A stretch of 64,000 nt of DNA from Calliopsis andreniformis (lineage: Eukaryota; Arthropoda; Insecta; Hymenoptera; Andrenidae). The notes under the pieces were generated by a model that worked only from the letters and a program-made list of their open reading frames with translations, ran no database searches and had not been told where the DNA came from. The position numbers were made by a program, and so were the translations under genes. The stretch spans positions 1,178,001 to 1,242,000 of the forward strand of contig NW_027480463.1 in NCBI RefSeq assembly GCF_051401765.1, in the 5' to 3' direction. Shown here one piece after another: positions 27,481-39,086 of the stretch (position 1 is its first letter; every line of letters begins with the position of its first letter).

Positions 27481-27839
27481 TCAATCCTCAATCCTCAATC
27501 CTCAATCTTCAATCCTCAATACTCAATCTTCAATCCTCAATCCTCAATCCTCAGTCCTCAAACCTCAATTCTGAATCCTCAATCCTGAATCCTCAATCTT
27601 CAGCCCACAGTCCTCAACAATCAGGTGACAATCCTCAATCCTCAATAGAATATCCTCAATTCACAGATTTCAATACACAATACTCATTCTGCAATCTTCA
27701 AATCTCTATCCACAAACATCAATTCTCATCACTCAACCCTCAACACTCAGTCCTCAATGTTCAATCCTCAATCCTCAATTCTCAATCTTCAATCCTCAAT
27801 ACTAAATCTTTAATCCTCAATCCTCAATCCTCAATCTTC

Positions 27840-28520
27840 AATCCTCAATCCTCAATCATCAATCCTCAATCTTCAATCCTCAACACTCAATCTTTAATCA
27901 TCAATCCTCAATCCTCAATCTTCAATCCTCAATCCTCAATCCTGAATCCTCAATCCTCAATCCTCAATCCGCTATCCTCAATCCTCAACTTTCAATCCTC
28001 AATACTCAATCTTCAATCCTCGATCCTCAATCCTATATCCTCCGTCCTCATTCTTCAATCCTCAATACCCAATACTCAATCTTCAATCCTCAATCCTCAA
28101 TCCTCAATCCTCAATTCTCAATCCTCAATCCTCAATCTTCAGACCTCAAACATCAATACTCAACCGTCAGTCCTCGTCCTCAATCCACAACCCTCAATCC
28201 TCAATCCTCAATCTTCAATCATCAATAATCAATCTTCAATCCTCAACCCTCAATCCTCGATCCTCAATCCTCAACCCTCAATGTTCAATCCTCAATACCC
28301 AATCCTCAATCGTCAATCCTCAATCCTCAATCCTCAACCCTCAATTCTCATTCCTCAATCCTCAGTCCTCAGTCGTCAAACCTCAACCCTCAACCCTCAG
28401 CCCTCATCGTCAATTCTCAATCCTCAATCCTCAATCCTCAATCTTCTATCCTCAATACTCAATCTTCAATCCACAATCCTCAATCTTCAATCCTCAATAC
28501 TCAATCTTCAATCCTCAATC
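27840..28520 (+). repeat. Dispersed pair, second copy (offset about 2820 bp)
   Basis: This is the partner of 25020-25700. It is followed by CAACCTCAATACTC strings near 28570 and 28650 and by a Type I landmark at 28911. Relative to the first copy it has an extra heptamer near 28,100, and it has TCTATCC where the first has TTGAATAC near its right end. Confidence 0.68.
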
Positions 28521-29532
28521 CTCAATCCTCAATACTCAATCCTCAATCCTCAGTCCTCAGTCCTCAATCTTCAACCTCAATACTCAATCTTCAATCCTCA
28601 ATCCTCAATCCTCATTCCTCAATCCTCAGTCCTCAATCCTCAATCTTCAACCTCAATACTCAATCTTCAATCCTCAACCCTCAATCCTCAATCCTCAATC
28701 CTCAATCCTCATTCTTCAATCCTCAATACCCAATCCTCAATCTTCAATCCTCAATCCTCAACCCCCAATCCTCAAGCGTCAATCCTCGATCCTCAATCCT
28801 CAAACATCAGTCCTCAGTCCTTAAACCTCAATCCCGTATCCTCAATCCTGAATCCTCAATCTTCAGCCCTCAGTCATCAACAATCATTTGACAATCCTCA
28901 ATCCTCAATAGAATATCCTCAATTCACAGTTTTCAATACTCAATACTCAATCTGCAATCTTCAAACCTCTATCCACTAACATCAATTCTCATCACTGAAC
29001 CCTCAACACTCAGTCCTCAATGTTCAATACTCAATCTTCAATCGACAATCCTCAATCGTCAATTTTCAATCCTCAATACTCAATCTTCAATCCTCAATCC
29101 TCAATGCTCAATCCTCATCCTCATTCTTCAATCCTCAATACCAAATCCTCAATCTTCAATCCTCAATACTCAATCCTCAATTCTCAATCCTCAATATTCA
29201 ACACAAAACCCTCAACCATCAATCCTCAATCCTCAATCCTCAATCCTCAGACATCAAACAGCAATACTCAACCCTCAGTCCTCGTCTTCAATCCACAATA
29301 ATCAATCCTCAATCCTCAATCTTCACTCCTCAATCCTCATTCTTCAATCCTCAATCCTGAACCCTCAATCCTCAATCCTCAATCCTCAATCCTCAGTAAT
29401 CAATCCTCAATCTTCAATCCTCAATACTCAATCCTCAATTCTCAATCCTCAATCCTCAATCCTCAGACCTCAAACATCAATACTCAAGCCTCAGTCCTCG
29501 CCCTCAATCCACAACCATCAATCCTGAATCCT

Positions 29533-30357
29533 CAATCTTCAATCATCGATATTCAATCTTCAGTCCTCAAACCTCAATCCTCAACCCTCAGCCCTCATCC
29601 TCAATCCTAAACCCTGAATCTTCAATCCTCAATCCTCAATCCTCAAGCCTCAATCCTCAATCCTCAATCCTCAGCCCCCAAACCTCAATCCTGAATCCTC
29701 AATCCTGAATCCTCAATCTTCAGACCTCAGACCTCAACAATCAGACGTCAATCCTCAATTCTCAATCGAATATCATCAATTCACAGTTTTCAATACTCAA
29801 TACTCAATCTGCAATCTTCAAATCTCTATCCACAAACATCTATTCTCACAACTCAATCATCAACACTCAGTCCCCAATCCTCAATCTTCAATCCTCAATC
29901 CTCAGTCCTCAATCCTCAATCCTCAATCATCAATCCTCAATACTCAATCTTCAATCATCGATATTCAATCTTCAGTCCTCAAACCTCAATCCTCAACCCT
30001 CAGCCCTCATCCTCAATCCTAAACCCTGAATCTTCAATCCTCAATCCTCAATCCTCAAGCCTCAATCCTCAATCCTCAATCCTCAGCCCTCAAACCTCAA
30101 TCCTGAATCCTCAATCCTGAATCCTCAATCTTCAGACCTCAGACCTCAACAATCAGACGTCAATCCTCAATTCTCAATAGAATATCATCAATTCACAGTT
30201 TTCAATACTCAATACTCAATCTGCAATCTTCAAATCTCTATCCACAAACATCAATTCTCACAACTCAATCATCAACACTCAGTCCCCAATCCTCAATCTT
30301 CAATCCTCAATCCCCAGTCCTCAATCCTCAATCCTCAATCATCAATCCTCAATACTC
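29533..30357 (+). repeat. 412-bp tandem duplication
   Basis: AATCATCGATATTCAATC at 29541 recurs at 29953, and AATCAGACGTCAATCC recurs with the same 412-bp spacing. Each copy carries one Type I module (29768 and 30180) with a private GACGTC just upstream. Since 412 is 58 heptamers plus 6, the repeat-unit phase shifts between the copies. Few substitutions separate them. Confidence 0.85.
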
Positions 30358-31100
30358 AATCTTCAATCCTCAATCCTCAATCCTCAATCCTCAATCCTCT
30401 ATCCTCAATCGTCAGTCTTCAATCCTCAAAACTCAACCTTTAATCCTCAGTACTCAATCCTCAATCCTCAATCCTCAATCTTCATTACTCAATACTCAAT
30501 CCTCAATCCTCAATCCTCAATTCTCAATCCTCAATACTCAATACTCAATCGTCTATCCTCAATCCCCAATCCTCAATCTTCAATCCTCAATCCTCAATCC
30601 TCAATCCTCAATCCTCAATATTCAACACAAAACCCTCAACCATCAATCCTCAATCCTCAATCCTCAATCCTCAATCCTCAGACATCAAACAGCAATACTC
30701 AACCCTCAGTCCTCGTCCTCAATCCACAACCATCAATCCTCAATCCTCAATCTTCAATCATCAATATTCAATCTTCAGTCCTCAATCCTCAATCCTCAAT
30801 CCTCAATCCTCATTCTTCAATCCACAATACCCAATCCTCAATCTTCAATCCTCAATCCTCAATCCTCAATTCTCAATCCTCAATCCTCAGTCCTCAGACC
30901 TCAAACCTCAATCCTCAGCACTCAGCCCTCATCCTCAATCCTCAATCGACAATCCGCAATCCTCAATCTTCAATCCTCAATACTCAATCTTCAATCCTCA
31001 ATCCTCAGTCCTCAAACCTCAATTCTGAATCCTCAATCCTGAGTCCTCAATCTTCAGCCCTCAGTCCGCAACAATCAGTAGTCAATCCTCAATCCTCAAT
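30358..31100 (+). repeat. Transition from middle to right domain
   Basis: This is ordinary degenerate heptamer sequence. It includes the second copy of the TCGTCTATCC / AACACAAAAC segment shared with 23794-23965. I see no other module, and no long partner elsewhere in the window. Confidence 0.6.
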
Positions 31101-33926
31101 AGAATATCATCCACTCACAGATTTCATTTCTCAATACTCAATCTGCAATCTTCAAATCTCTATCCACAAACATCATTTCTCATCACTCAACCCTCAACAC
31201 TCTGTCCCCAATCCTCAATATTCAATCCTCAATCACCAATCCTCAATCCACAATGCTCAACCTTCAATCCTCAATACTCAATCTTCAATGCTCATTCCTC
31301 AATCCTCAATCCTCAATTCTCAATCCTCAATCGTCAATCTTCAATCCACAGTACTCAATCTTCAATCCTCAATCCTCAATCCTCAATCCTCAATCCTCAA
31401 TCCTCAATCCTCAATCCTCAATCCTCAATCCTCAATCCTCAATCCTCAATCCTCAATCCTCAATCCTCAATCCTCAATCCTCAATCCTAATCTTCAATCC
31501 TCAATCATGAACCCTCGATCCTCAATCCTCCATCCTCAATAAAATATCCCCTATTCTCAGTTTTCAATACTTAATCAGCAACCTTCATACCTCAATCTAC
31601 AAACAACAATTCTGGACCCTTCAATCCTCAATCCTCAGTCCTCAATCTTCAATCCTCAGTCCTCAATCCTCAGTCCTCAAACCTCTGTCCTCAATCATCA
31701 AACCTTAATCCTCAATCCTCAGTCGTCAATCCTCAAACCTCAACCATTAATCCTCAATCCTGAGTCCCAATTACTCAATCCTCAATCTTCAATAGAATAT
31801 CGTCAATTCTCAGTCATCAATACTGAATCCCCAATCTTCAATCTTCAACTCTCAAACCCCATATCTCAATCCTCAATGTTCAATCCTCAATCCTCAATCC
31901 TCATCCTCAATTGTCAATCCTCAGTCCTCAACCCTCAATCCTCAATATTCAATCCTCAATCCTCAATATTCAATCGTCAAACCCAATCCTCAATCCTCAA
32001 TCCTTAATCCTCAATCCTCAGTCGTCAACCATCAATCGTCAATATTCAATAGTCAATCCTCAATCCTCAACACTCAGTCCTCATTCATAAACCATCAATC
32101 CTCAATATTCAATTGTCAATCCTCAATCCTCAAACCTCAATCCTCAACACTCAGTCCTCAATCATGAATCATCAATCCTCAATCCTCAATCTTCAAACCT
32201 CAATCCTCAGTCCTCAATTCTCAATCCTCAATAGAATATCCTCAATTCTCAGCTTTCAATACCCACTCCTCAATAATCAACCCTCAACCCTCAGTCCTCA
32301 ATCCTCAGTCCTCAATCCTCAACCATCAATCCTCAATCCTCAATCCTGAATACTCAATCCTCAATCTTCAATAGAATATCGTCAATTCTCACTTTTCAAT
32401 ACTGAATCCTCGATCTTAATCCTTCATCTCTCAAACCCCAAATCTCAATCCTCAATGTTCAATCCTCAATTCTCATCCTCAACTGTCAATCCTCAGTCCT
32501 CAACCCTCAATCCTCAATATTCAATCCTCAATCCTCAATATTCAATCATCAAACCCAATCCTCAATCCTCAATCCTTAATCCTCAATCCTCAGTCCTCAA
32601 TTCTCAATCCTCAATAGAATATCCTCAATTCTCAGCTTTCAATACCCACTCCTCAATAATCAACCCTCAACCCTCAGTCCTCAATCTTCAATCCTCAATT
32701 CCCAACCTCAATCCTCAACACTCAGTCCTCAATCCTCGATCATCAATCCTCAATCCTCAATCTTCAATCCTCAATCCGAAACCGTCAATACTCAATCCTC
32801 AATCCTGAATTCTCAATCCTCAATAGAATATCCTCAATTCTCTGCTTTCAAGAATCAATCCTCAGTCTCGAATATTCAAATCTCAATCGTCAAACCTCAG
32901 TCCTCAATGCTCAATCCTCAATTCCCAATACGCAATACTCAATCCTCAATCCTCAATCTTCGATCTTCAATCCGCAATACACAATCCTCAATCCTCAATA
33001 CTCAGTTCTCAATCCTCAATACAATATCGTCAGTTCTCAGTTGTCAATACTCAATCCATAACCTTCATTGTTCAAATCTCAACCCTGAAACATCGGTTCT
33101 CAACACTCAACCCTCAACACTCAGTACTCAATCTTTAATCATCAATCCCCAGTCCTCAATCCTCAATCCTCAGTCCTCAAGCTACAATCCTCAATCCTCA
33201 ATCCTCAATCCGCAATCCTCAATCCTCAGTCCGCAAACTTCAATCCTCAATATTCAATGCTCAAACCTCAATTCACAGCACCCAATCCTCAATTATCAGT
33301 ACTCAATCCTCAATCCACAATCCTGAATCCTCAATCTTCAATCCTCAATCCTCAACCATTAATCCTCAATCCTCAGTCCCCAACACTCAATCCTCAACCC
33401 TCAGTCCTCAATCTTCAATCCTCACCCTCAATACTCAGTACTCAGTCCTCATACCTCGATCCTCATCCCTCAACAACCAGTCCTCAATCCACAATCGTCA
33501 ATGTTCAAACCTCAGTACTCAAATCTCAATCCTCAATATTCAGTGCTCAATCCTCAACCCTCTACCATGAATCCTCAACCCTCAGTCCTCAATCCTCAAT
33601 CCTCAAACCTCAATCCTCAATATTCATTTCTCAATCCTCAACTCTCAATCCTCAATCCTCAACCCTCAATCGTCAATCCACAATCCTCAATCCTCAATCC
33701 TCATTATTCAATCCTCAATCTTCATTATTCAATCCTCAATCCTCAATCCTGAATCATCGATGCTCAATCCTCAACCCTCAATCCTCAATCCTCAATCCTC
33801 AATCCTCAATCTTCAATCCGAAATCCTCAACCCTCAATCCTCAATCCTCAATCCTGAATCCTCAATCTTCAATTCCCAATCCTCAACCATCGATCCTCAA
33901 TCCTCAATCCTGAAACCTCAATCCTC
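31100..33926 (+). repeat. Right-domain block R1, first copy, with Type IV landmarks
   Basis: It recurs at about 46233-49048 (offset 15133, becoming 15126 after loss of one heptamer near 31,890) and again at about 52758-55573. Type IV headers are an AAAATATCCC form at 31541 and GAATATC forms at 31795, 32234, 32374, 32617 and 32826, plus a CAATATCG form near 33022. They are followed by AATTCTCAGTC or AATTCTCAGCTTTC boxes rather than the Type I CAATTCACAG box. Apart from the leading copy at 31102, there is no Type I module here. Confidence 0.83.
31362..31488 (+). repeat. Longest uninterrupted TCAATCC run seen (18 units)
   Basis: The run is 127 bp without a variant base. Partners at 46495-46621 and 53020-53146 have the same length and the same flanks, with a TCCACAGTACTC marker before and TAATCTTCAATCC after. 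Equal length in three copies argues for recent block duplication rather than independent slippage. Confidence 0.88.
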
Positions 33927-34745
33927 AATCCTCAATCCTCAATCCTGAATCCACAATACTCAATCGTCAATCTTCAATGGAATATCGTCAATCCTCAGTT
34001 TTCATTACTCAATCCTCAATCTTCAATCTTCAAATCTCAATCCTCAAATGTCAACACTCAATGTTCAATCCTCTATCCTCAATCGTCAATCCTCAATCCT
34101 CTATCCTCAATCTTCAATCCTCAATCCTGAACCCTCAATCCTCAATCCTCAATCCTCAATCCTCAATCCTCAATCCTCAATCCTCAATCCTCAATCCTCA
34201 GTCCTCAAACCTCTGTCCTCAATCATCAAACCTCAATCCTCAATCCTCAATCTTCAATCCTCAAACCTCAACCATCAATCATCAGTCCTCAGTCCTAATT
34301 ACTCAATCCTAAATCTTCAATAGAATATCGTCAATTCTCAGTCATCAATACTGAATCCTCAATCTCCAATCTTCAACTCTCAAACCCCAAATCTCAATCC
34401 TCAATTTGCAGTCCTCAATCCTCAATACTCAATCCTCAATCCACATTCTTCAATCCTCATTCTTCAATCCTCAATCCTCAATACTTAATCTTCAATCCTC
34501 AATCCTCAGTCCTCAAACCTCAATCCTCAATCCTCAATATTCAATCCTCAGTCCCCAATCCTCAATCTTCTATCCTCAATCCTCAATCCTCAATTATCAA
34601 TCCTCGATCGTCAATCTTCAATCCTCAATCCTCAATCCTCAATCCTCAATCCTCAATCCTCAATGTTCAATCCTCAACACCCAATCCTCAATCTACAATC
34701 CTCAATCCTCAATCCTCAATCCTCAATCCTCAAACCTCAATCCTC
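33927..34745 (+). repeat. 819-bp segment missing from the two later R1 copies
   Basis: The offset to the copy near 49 kb drops from 15126 before this segment to 14307 after it. The 819-bp difference is exactly 117 heptamers. At 49048 and 55573 the sequence passes directly from TGAAACCTCAATCC to TCTGTCCTC. The segment holds two further Type IV-like headers, a GGAATATCG form near 33980 and one at 34323. Confidence 0.78.
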
Positions 34746-34840
34746 TGTCCTCAAACCACAATCCTGAATCCTCAATCCTGAATCCTCAAGCTTCAGCCCT
34801 CAGTCCTCAACAATCAGTTGTCAATGCTCAGTACTAAATA

Positions 34841-34885
34841 GAATATCATCAATTCACAGTTTTCAATAGTCAATACTCAATCGTC
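34841..34885 (+). repeat. Truncated Type I landmark
   Basis: It begins with the usual GAATATCATC, CAATTCACAG and TTTTCAATA elements but turns after about 45 bp into CGTCATTCATCAATATTC and ordinary heptamers. The paralogues at 49148 and 55673 are full length. At this point the offset to the 49-kb copy jumps by 369 bp, which marks a deletion or recombination junction. Confidence 0.75.
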
Positions 34886-36300
34886 ATTCATCAATATTCA
34901 ACCTTCAATCCTCAATCCTCAATCCTCAATCCTCAATCCTCAATCCTCAATCGTCCCTTCTTCAATCATCAATACTCAATCTTCAATCCTCAATCCTCAA
35001 TCCTCAATGCTCAATCCTCAATCCTCAGTATTCAACACTCAACCCTCAGCCATCATTCCTCAATACTCAATAATAAATCCTCAGTTCTCAATACTCAATA
35101 GAATATCCTGAATTCCCATGGTTCAATACTCAATCGACAATATTCAATAATCAAATCTCAATCCTCAAACATCAGTCCTCAAAACTCAATCCTCAACACG
35201 CAGTCCTCTCTCTTCAATCCTCCATCATCAACCCTCAATCCTCAAGCGTCAATCCTCAATCCTCAACCCTCCTCCCTCATTCTCAATCCTCAATCCACAA
35301 TCCTCAAACCTCAATCCTCAACTGTCAGTACTCGTCCTCAATCCTCAATCCTCAATCCTCAATCCTCAATCTTCAATCATCAATACTCAATCGTCAATGC
35401 TCAATCCTCAATCCTCAATCCTCAATCCTCAATCCTCAATATTCAACGCACAACCCTCAACCATCAATCCTCAATTCTCAATACTCAATAGAATATCCTG
35501 AATTCTCATGGTTCAATAATCAATACACAATATTCAATAATCAAATCTCAATCCTCAAACATCAATTCTCGACACTCAATCCTCAACACTCAGTCCTCTC
35601 TCTTCAATCCTCCATCCTGAATCCTCAATCCTCAAGCGACAATCCTCAATAGAATATCCTCAATTCACAGTTTTCAATACTCAATTCTCAATTTGCAATC
35701 TTCAGATCTCTATCCACAAACATCAATTCTCATCACTCAACCCTCAATACTCAGTCCCCAGTCCTCAATCTTCAATCCTCAATCCCCAATCCTCAATCCT
35801 CAATCTTAACCTTCAATCCTCAATCCTCAACCCTCAATCCTCAATCCTCAATCCTCAATCCTCAATCATCAACCTTCAATCCTCAATACTCAATCTGCAA
35901 TCCTCAATTCTCAGTCCTCACTCCTCAATCCTCATTCTTCAATCCTCAATACCGAATCCTCAATCTTCAATCCTCAATCCTCAATCCTCAACTCTCAATC
36001 CTCAATCCTCAATCCTCAGTCCTCAAACCTCAATCCTCGACCCTCAGCCCTCATCCTCAATACTCAATCCTCAATCCTCATTCCTCAAACCTCAAACCTG
36101 AATCCTCAATCCTGAATCCTCAATCTTCAGACCTCAGTCCTCAACAATCTGTTGTCAATACTCAATCCTCAATAGAATATCATCAATTCACAGTTTTCAA
36201 TACTGAATACTCAATCTGCAATCTTCAAATCTCTATCCACAAACATCGGTTCTCATCATTCAACCCTCAACACTCAGTCCCCAATCCTCAATCTTCAAGA
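34880..36300 (+). repeat. Block R2, first copy
   Basis: It matches about 49556-50976 at offset 14676 bp, and from there the copy a further 6525 bp downstream. It carries two Type II modules (35101, 35491) and two Type I modules (35652, 36175). The 36175 copy has the variant CATCGGTTCTCATCATT shared with its partners at 44326, 50851 and 57376. Confidence 0.82.
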
Positions 36301-39086
36301 CTCAATCCTCAATTCTCAATCCTCAATACTCAATCCCCAATCGTCAATCCTCAATCCCCAATCCTCAATCTTCAATCCTCAATCCTCAATCCTCAATCCT
36401 CAATCCTCAATATTCAACACACAATCCTCAAACATCATACCTCAATACTCAACCATCAATCCTCAATTCTAAATACTCAATAGAATATCCTGAACACTCA
36501 TGGTTCAATACTCAATCCACAAAATTCAATAATCGAACCTCAATACTCAAACATCAATTCTCAACACTCAATCCTCAATAGTGAGTCCTCTCTCTACAAT
36601 CCTCTATCCTCAATCCTCAATCCTAAAGCGTCAAACCTCAATCCTCAATCCTCAACCCTCAATCCTCAGTCCTCGAACCTCAATCCGGAATCCTCAATCC
36701 TGAATCCTCAATCTTCAGCCGTCGGTCCTCAACAATCAATTGTCAATCCTCAATCCTCAATAGAGTATCCTCAATTCACAGTTTTCAATACTCAATCCCC
36801 ATTCTTCAATCTTCAAATCTCAATCCACAAACATCAATTCTCATCTCTCAGCCCTCAACACTCAGTCCTCAATCTTCAATCCTCAATCCTCAATCCTCAA
36901 TCTTCAATCCTCAATACTCAATCTTCAATCCTCAATCCTCAATTCTCAATCCTCAGTGCTCAATCCCCAATCGTCAATCCTCAAACCTCAATGCTCAATC
37001 CTCATTCGTCCGGCTTCAATCCTCAATACTCAATCTTCAATCCTCAATCCTCAATCCTCAATCCTCAATACACAATCCTCAATACTCAACCATCAATCCT
37101 CAATTCTCAATACTCAATAGAATATCCTGAATTCTCAGGATTCTATACTCAAACCTCAATCCTCAATCCTCAGCCCTCATTCTCAATCCTCAATCCACAA
37201 TCCTCAAACCTCAATCCTCAACCGTCAGTACTCGTCCTCAATCTTCAAACCTCAACCCTCAATCCTCCCATCTTCAATCATCAATACTCAATCTTCAATC
37301 CTCAATTCTCAATCCTCAATGCTCAAACCTCAATCCTCAGTATTCAACACTCAACCCTCAACCATCAGTCCTCAATACTCAATCATCAATCCTCAATCCT
37401 CAATCCTCAATCCTCAATCTTCAATCCTCAATACTCAATCTTCAATCCTCAATCCTCAATCCTCAATCCTCAATCCTCAATCCTCAATCCTCAATCCTCA
37501 ATCCTCAATCGTCAATCTTCAATCCCCAGTACTCAACCATCAATACTCAATCCTCAATCCTCAATCCTTAATCCTCAATCTTCAATCCTCAATACCCAAT
37601 CCTCAATCTTCAATCCTCAATCCTCAACTCTCAATCCTCAATCCTCAGTCCTCAGACCTCAAGCCTCAATCCTCAACCCTCAGCACTCATCCTCAATCCT
37701 CAATCCTCAATATTCAATCCTCAATCCTCAATCCTCAATCTTCAATCCTCAATACTCAATCGTCAATCCTCAATCCTCAATTCTCAATCCTCAATACTCA
37801 ATCCCCAATCGTCAATCCTCAATCCCCAATCCTCAATCTTCAATCCTCAATCCTCAATCCTCAATCCTCAATCCTCAATATTCAACACACAATCCTCAAA
37901 CATCATACCTCAATACTCAACCATCAATCCTCAATTCTAAATACTCAATAGAATATCCTGAACACTCATGGTTCAATACTCAATCCACAAAATTCAATAA
38001 TCGAACCTCAATACTCAAACATCAATTCTCAACACTCAATCCTCAATAGTGAGTCCTCTCTCTACAATCCTCTATCCTCAATCCTCAATCCTAAAGCGTC
38101 AAACCTCAATCCTCAATCCTCAACCCTCAATCCTCAGTCCTCGAACCTCAATCCGGAATCCTCAATCCTGAATCCTCAATCTTCAGCCGTCGGTCCTCAA
38201 CAATCAATTGTCAATCCTCAATCCTCAATAGAGTATCCTCAATTCACAGTTTTCAATACTCAATCCCCATTCTTCAATCTTCAAATCTCAATCCACAAAC
38301 ATCAATTCTCATCTCTCAGCCCTCAACACTCAGTCCTCAATCTTCAATCCTCAATCCTCAATCCTCAATCTTCAATCCTCAATACTCAATCTTCAATCCT
38401 CAATCCTCAATTCTCAATCCTCAGTGCTCAATCCCCAATCGTCAATCCTCAAACCTCAATGCTCAATCCTCATTCGTCCGGCTTCAATCCTCAATACTCA
38501 ATCTTCAATCCTCAATCCTCAATCCTCAATCCTCAATACACAATCCTCAATACTCAACCATCAATCCTCAATTCTCAATACTCAATAGAATATCCTGAAT
38601 TCTCAGGATTCTATACTCAAACCTCAATCCTCAATCCTCAGCCCTCATTCTCAATCCTCAATCCACAATCCTCAAACCTCAATCCTCAACCGTCAGTACT
38701 CGTCCTCAATCTTCAAACCTCAACCCTCAATCCTCCCATCTTCAATCATCAATACTCAATCTTCAATCCTCAATTCTCAATCCTCAATGCTCAAACCTCA
38801 ATCCTCAGTATTCAACACTCAACCCTCAACCATCAGTCCTCAATACTCAAACATCAATCCTCAATCCTCAATCCTCAATCCTCAATCTTCAATCCTCAAT
38901 ACTCAATCTTCAATCCTCAATCCTCAATCCTCAATCCTCAATCCTCAATCCTCAATCCTCAATCCTCAATCCTCAATCGTCAATCTTCAATCCCCAGTAC
39001 TCAACCATCAATACTCAATCCTCAATCCTCAATCCTTAATCCTCAATCTTCAATCCTCAATACCCAATCCTCAATCTTCAATCCTC
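36301..39086 (+). repeat. 1468-bp tandem duplication
   Basis: The segment 36301-37768 is followed by a matching copy at 37769-39086. Paired landmarks are Type II 36483 and 37951, Type I 36763 and 38231, and Type III 37120 and 38588, all 1468 bp apart. The copies share rare variants such as GTCGGTCCTC and CATTCGTCCGGC. One clear difference is CTCAATCATC near 37381 versus CTCAAACATC near 38849. The second copy ends about 150 bp short of a full period. Confidence 0.86.
37117..37146 (+). other. Imperfect inverted repeat (hairpin) in the Type III header
   Basis: The left arm is ATAGA then ATCCTGA, separated by an unpaired AT. The loop is ATTC. The right arm is TCAGGAT then TCTAT. This gives 12 pairs with one 2-nt bulge. 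Equivalent positions are 38585-38614, 39865-39894 (one mismatch, C to A), 42468-42497 (one T-G wobble), 49481-49510, 56006-56035, 58688-58717, 60352-60381 and 62962-62991 (wobble). The surrounding strand has almost no G, so stems of this length are otherwise hard to form. The structure is visible; any function is unknown. Confidence 0.75.
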
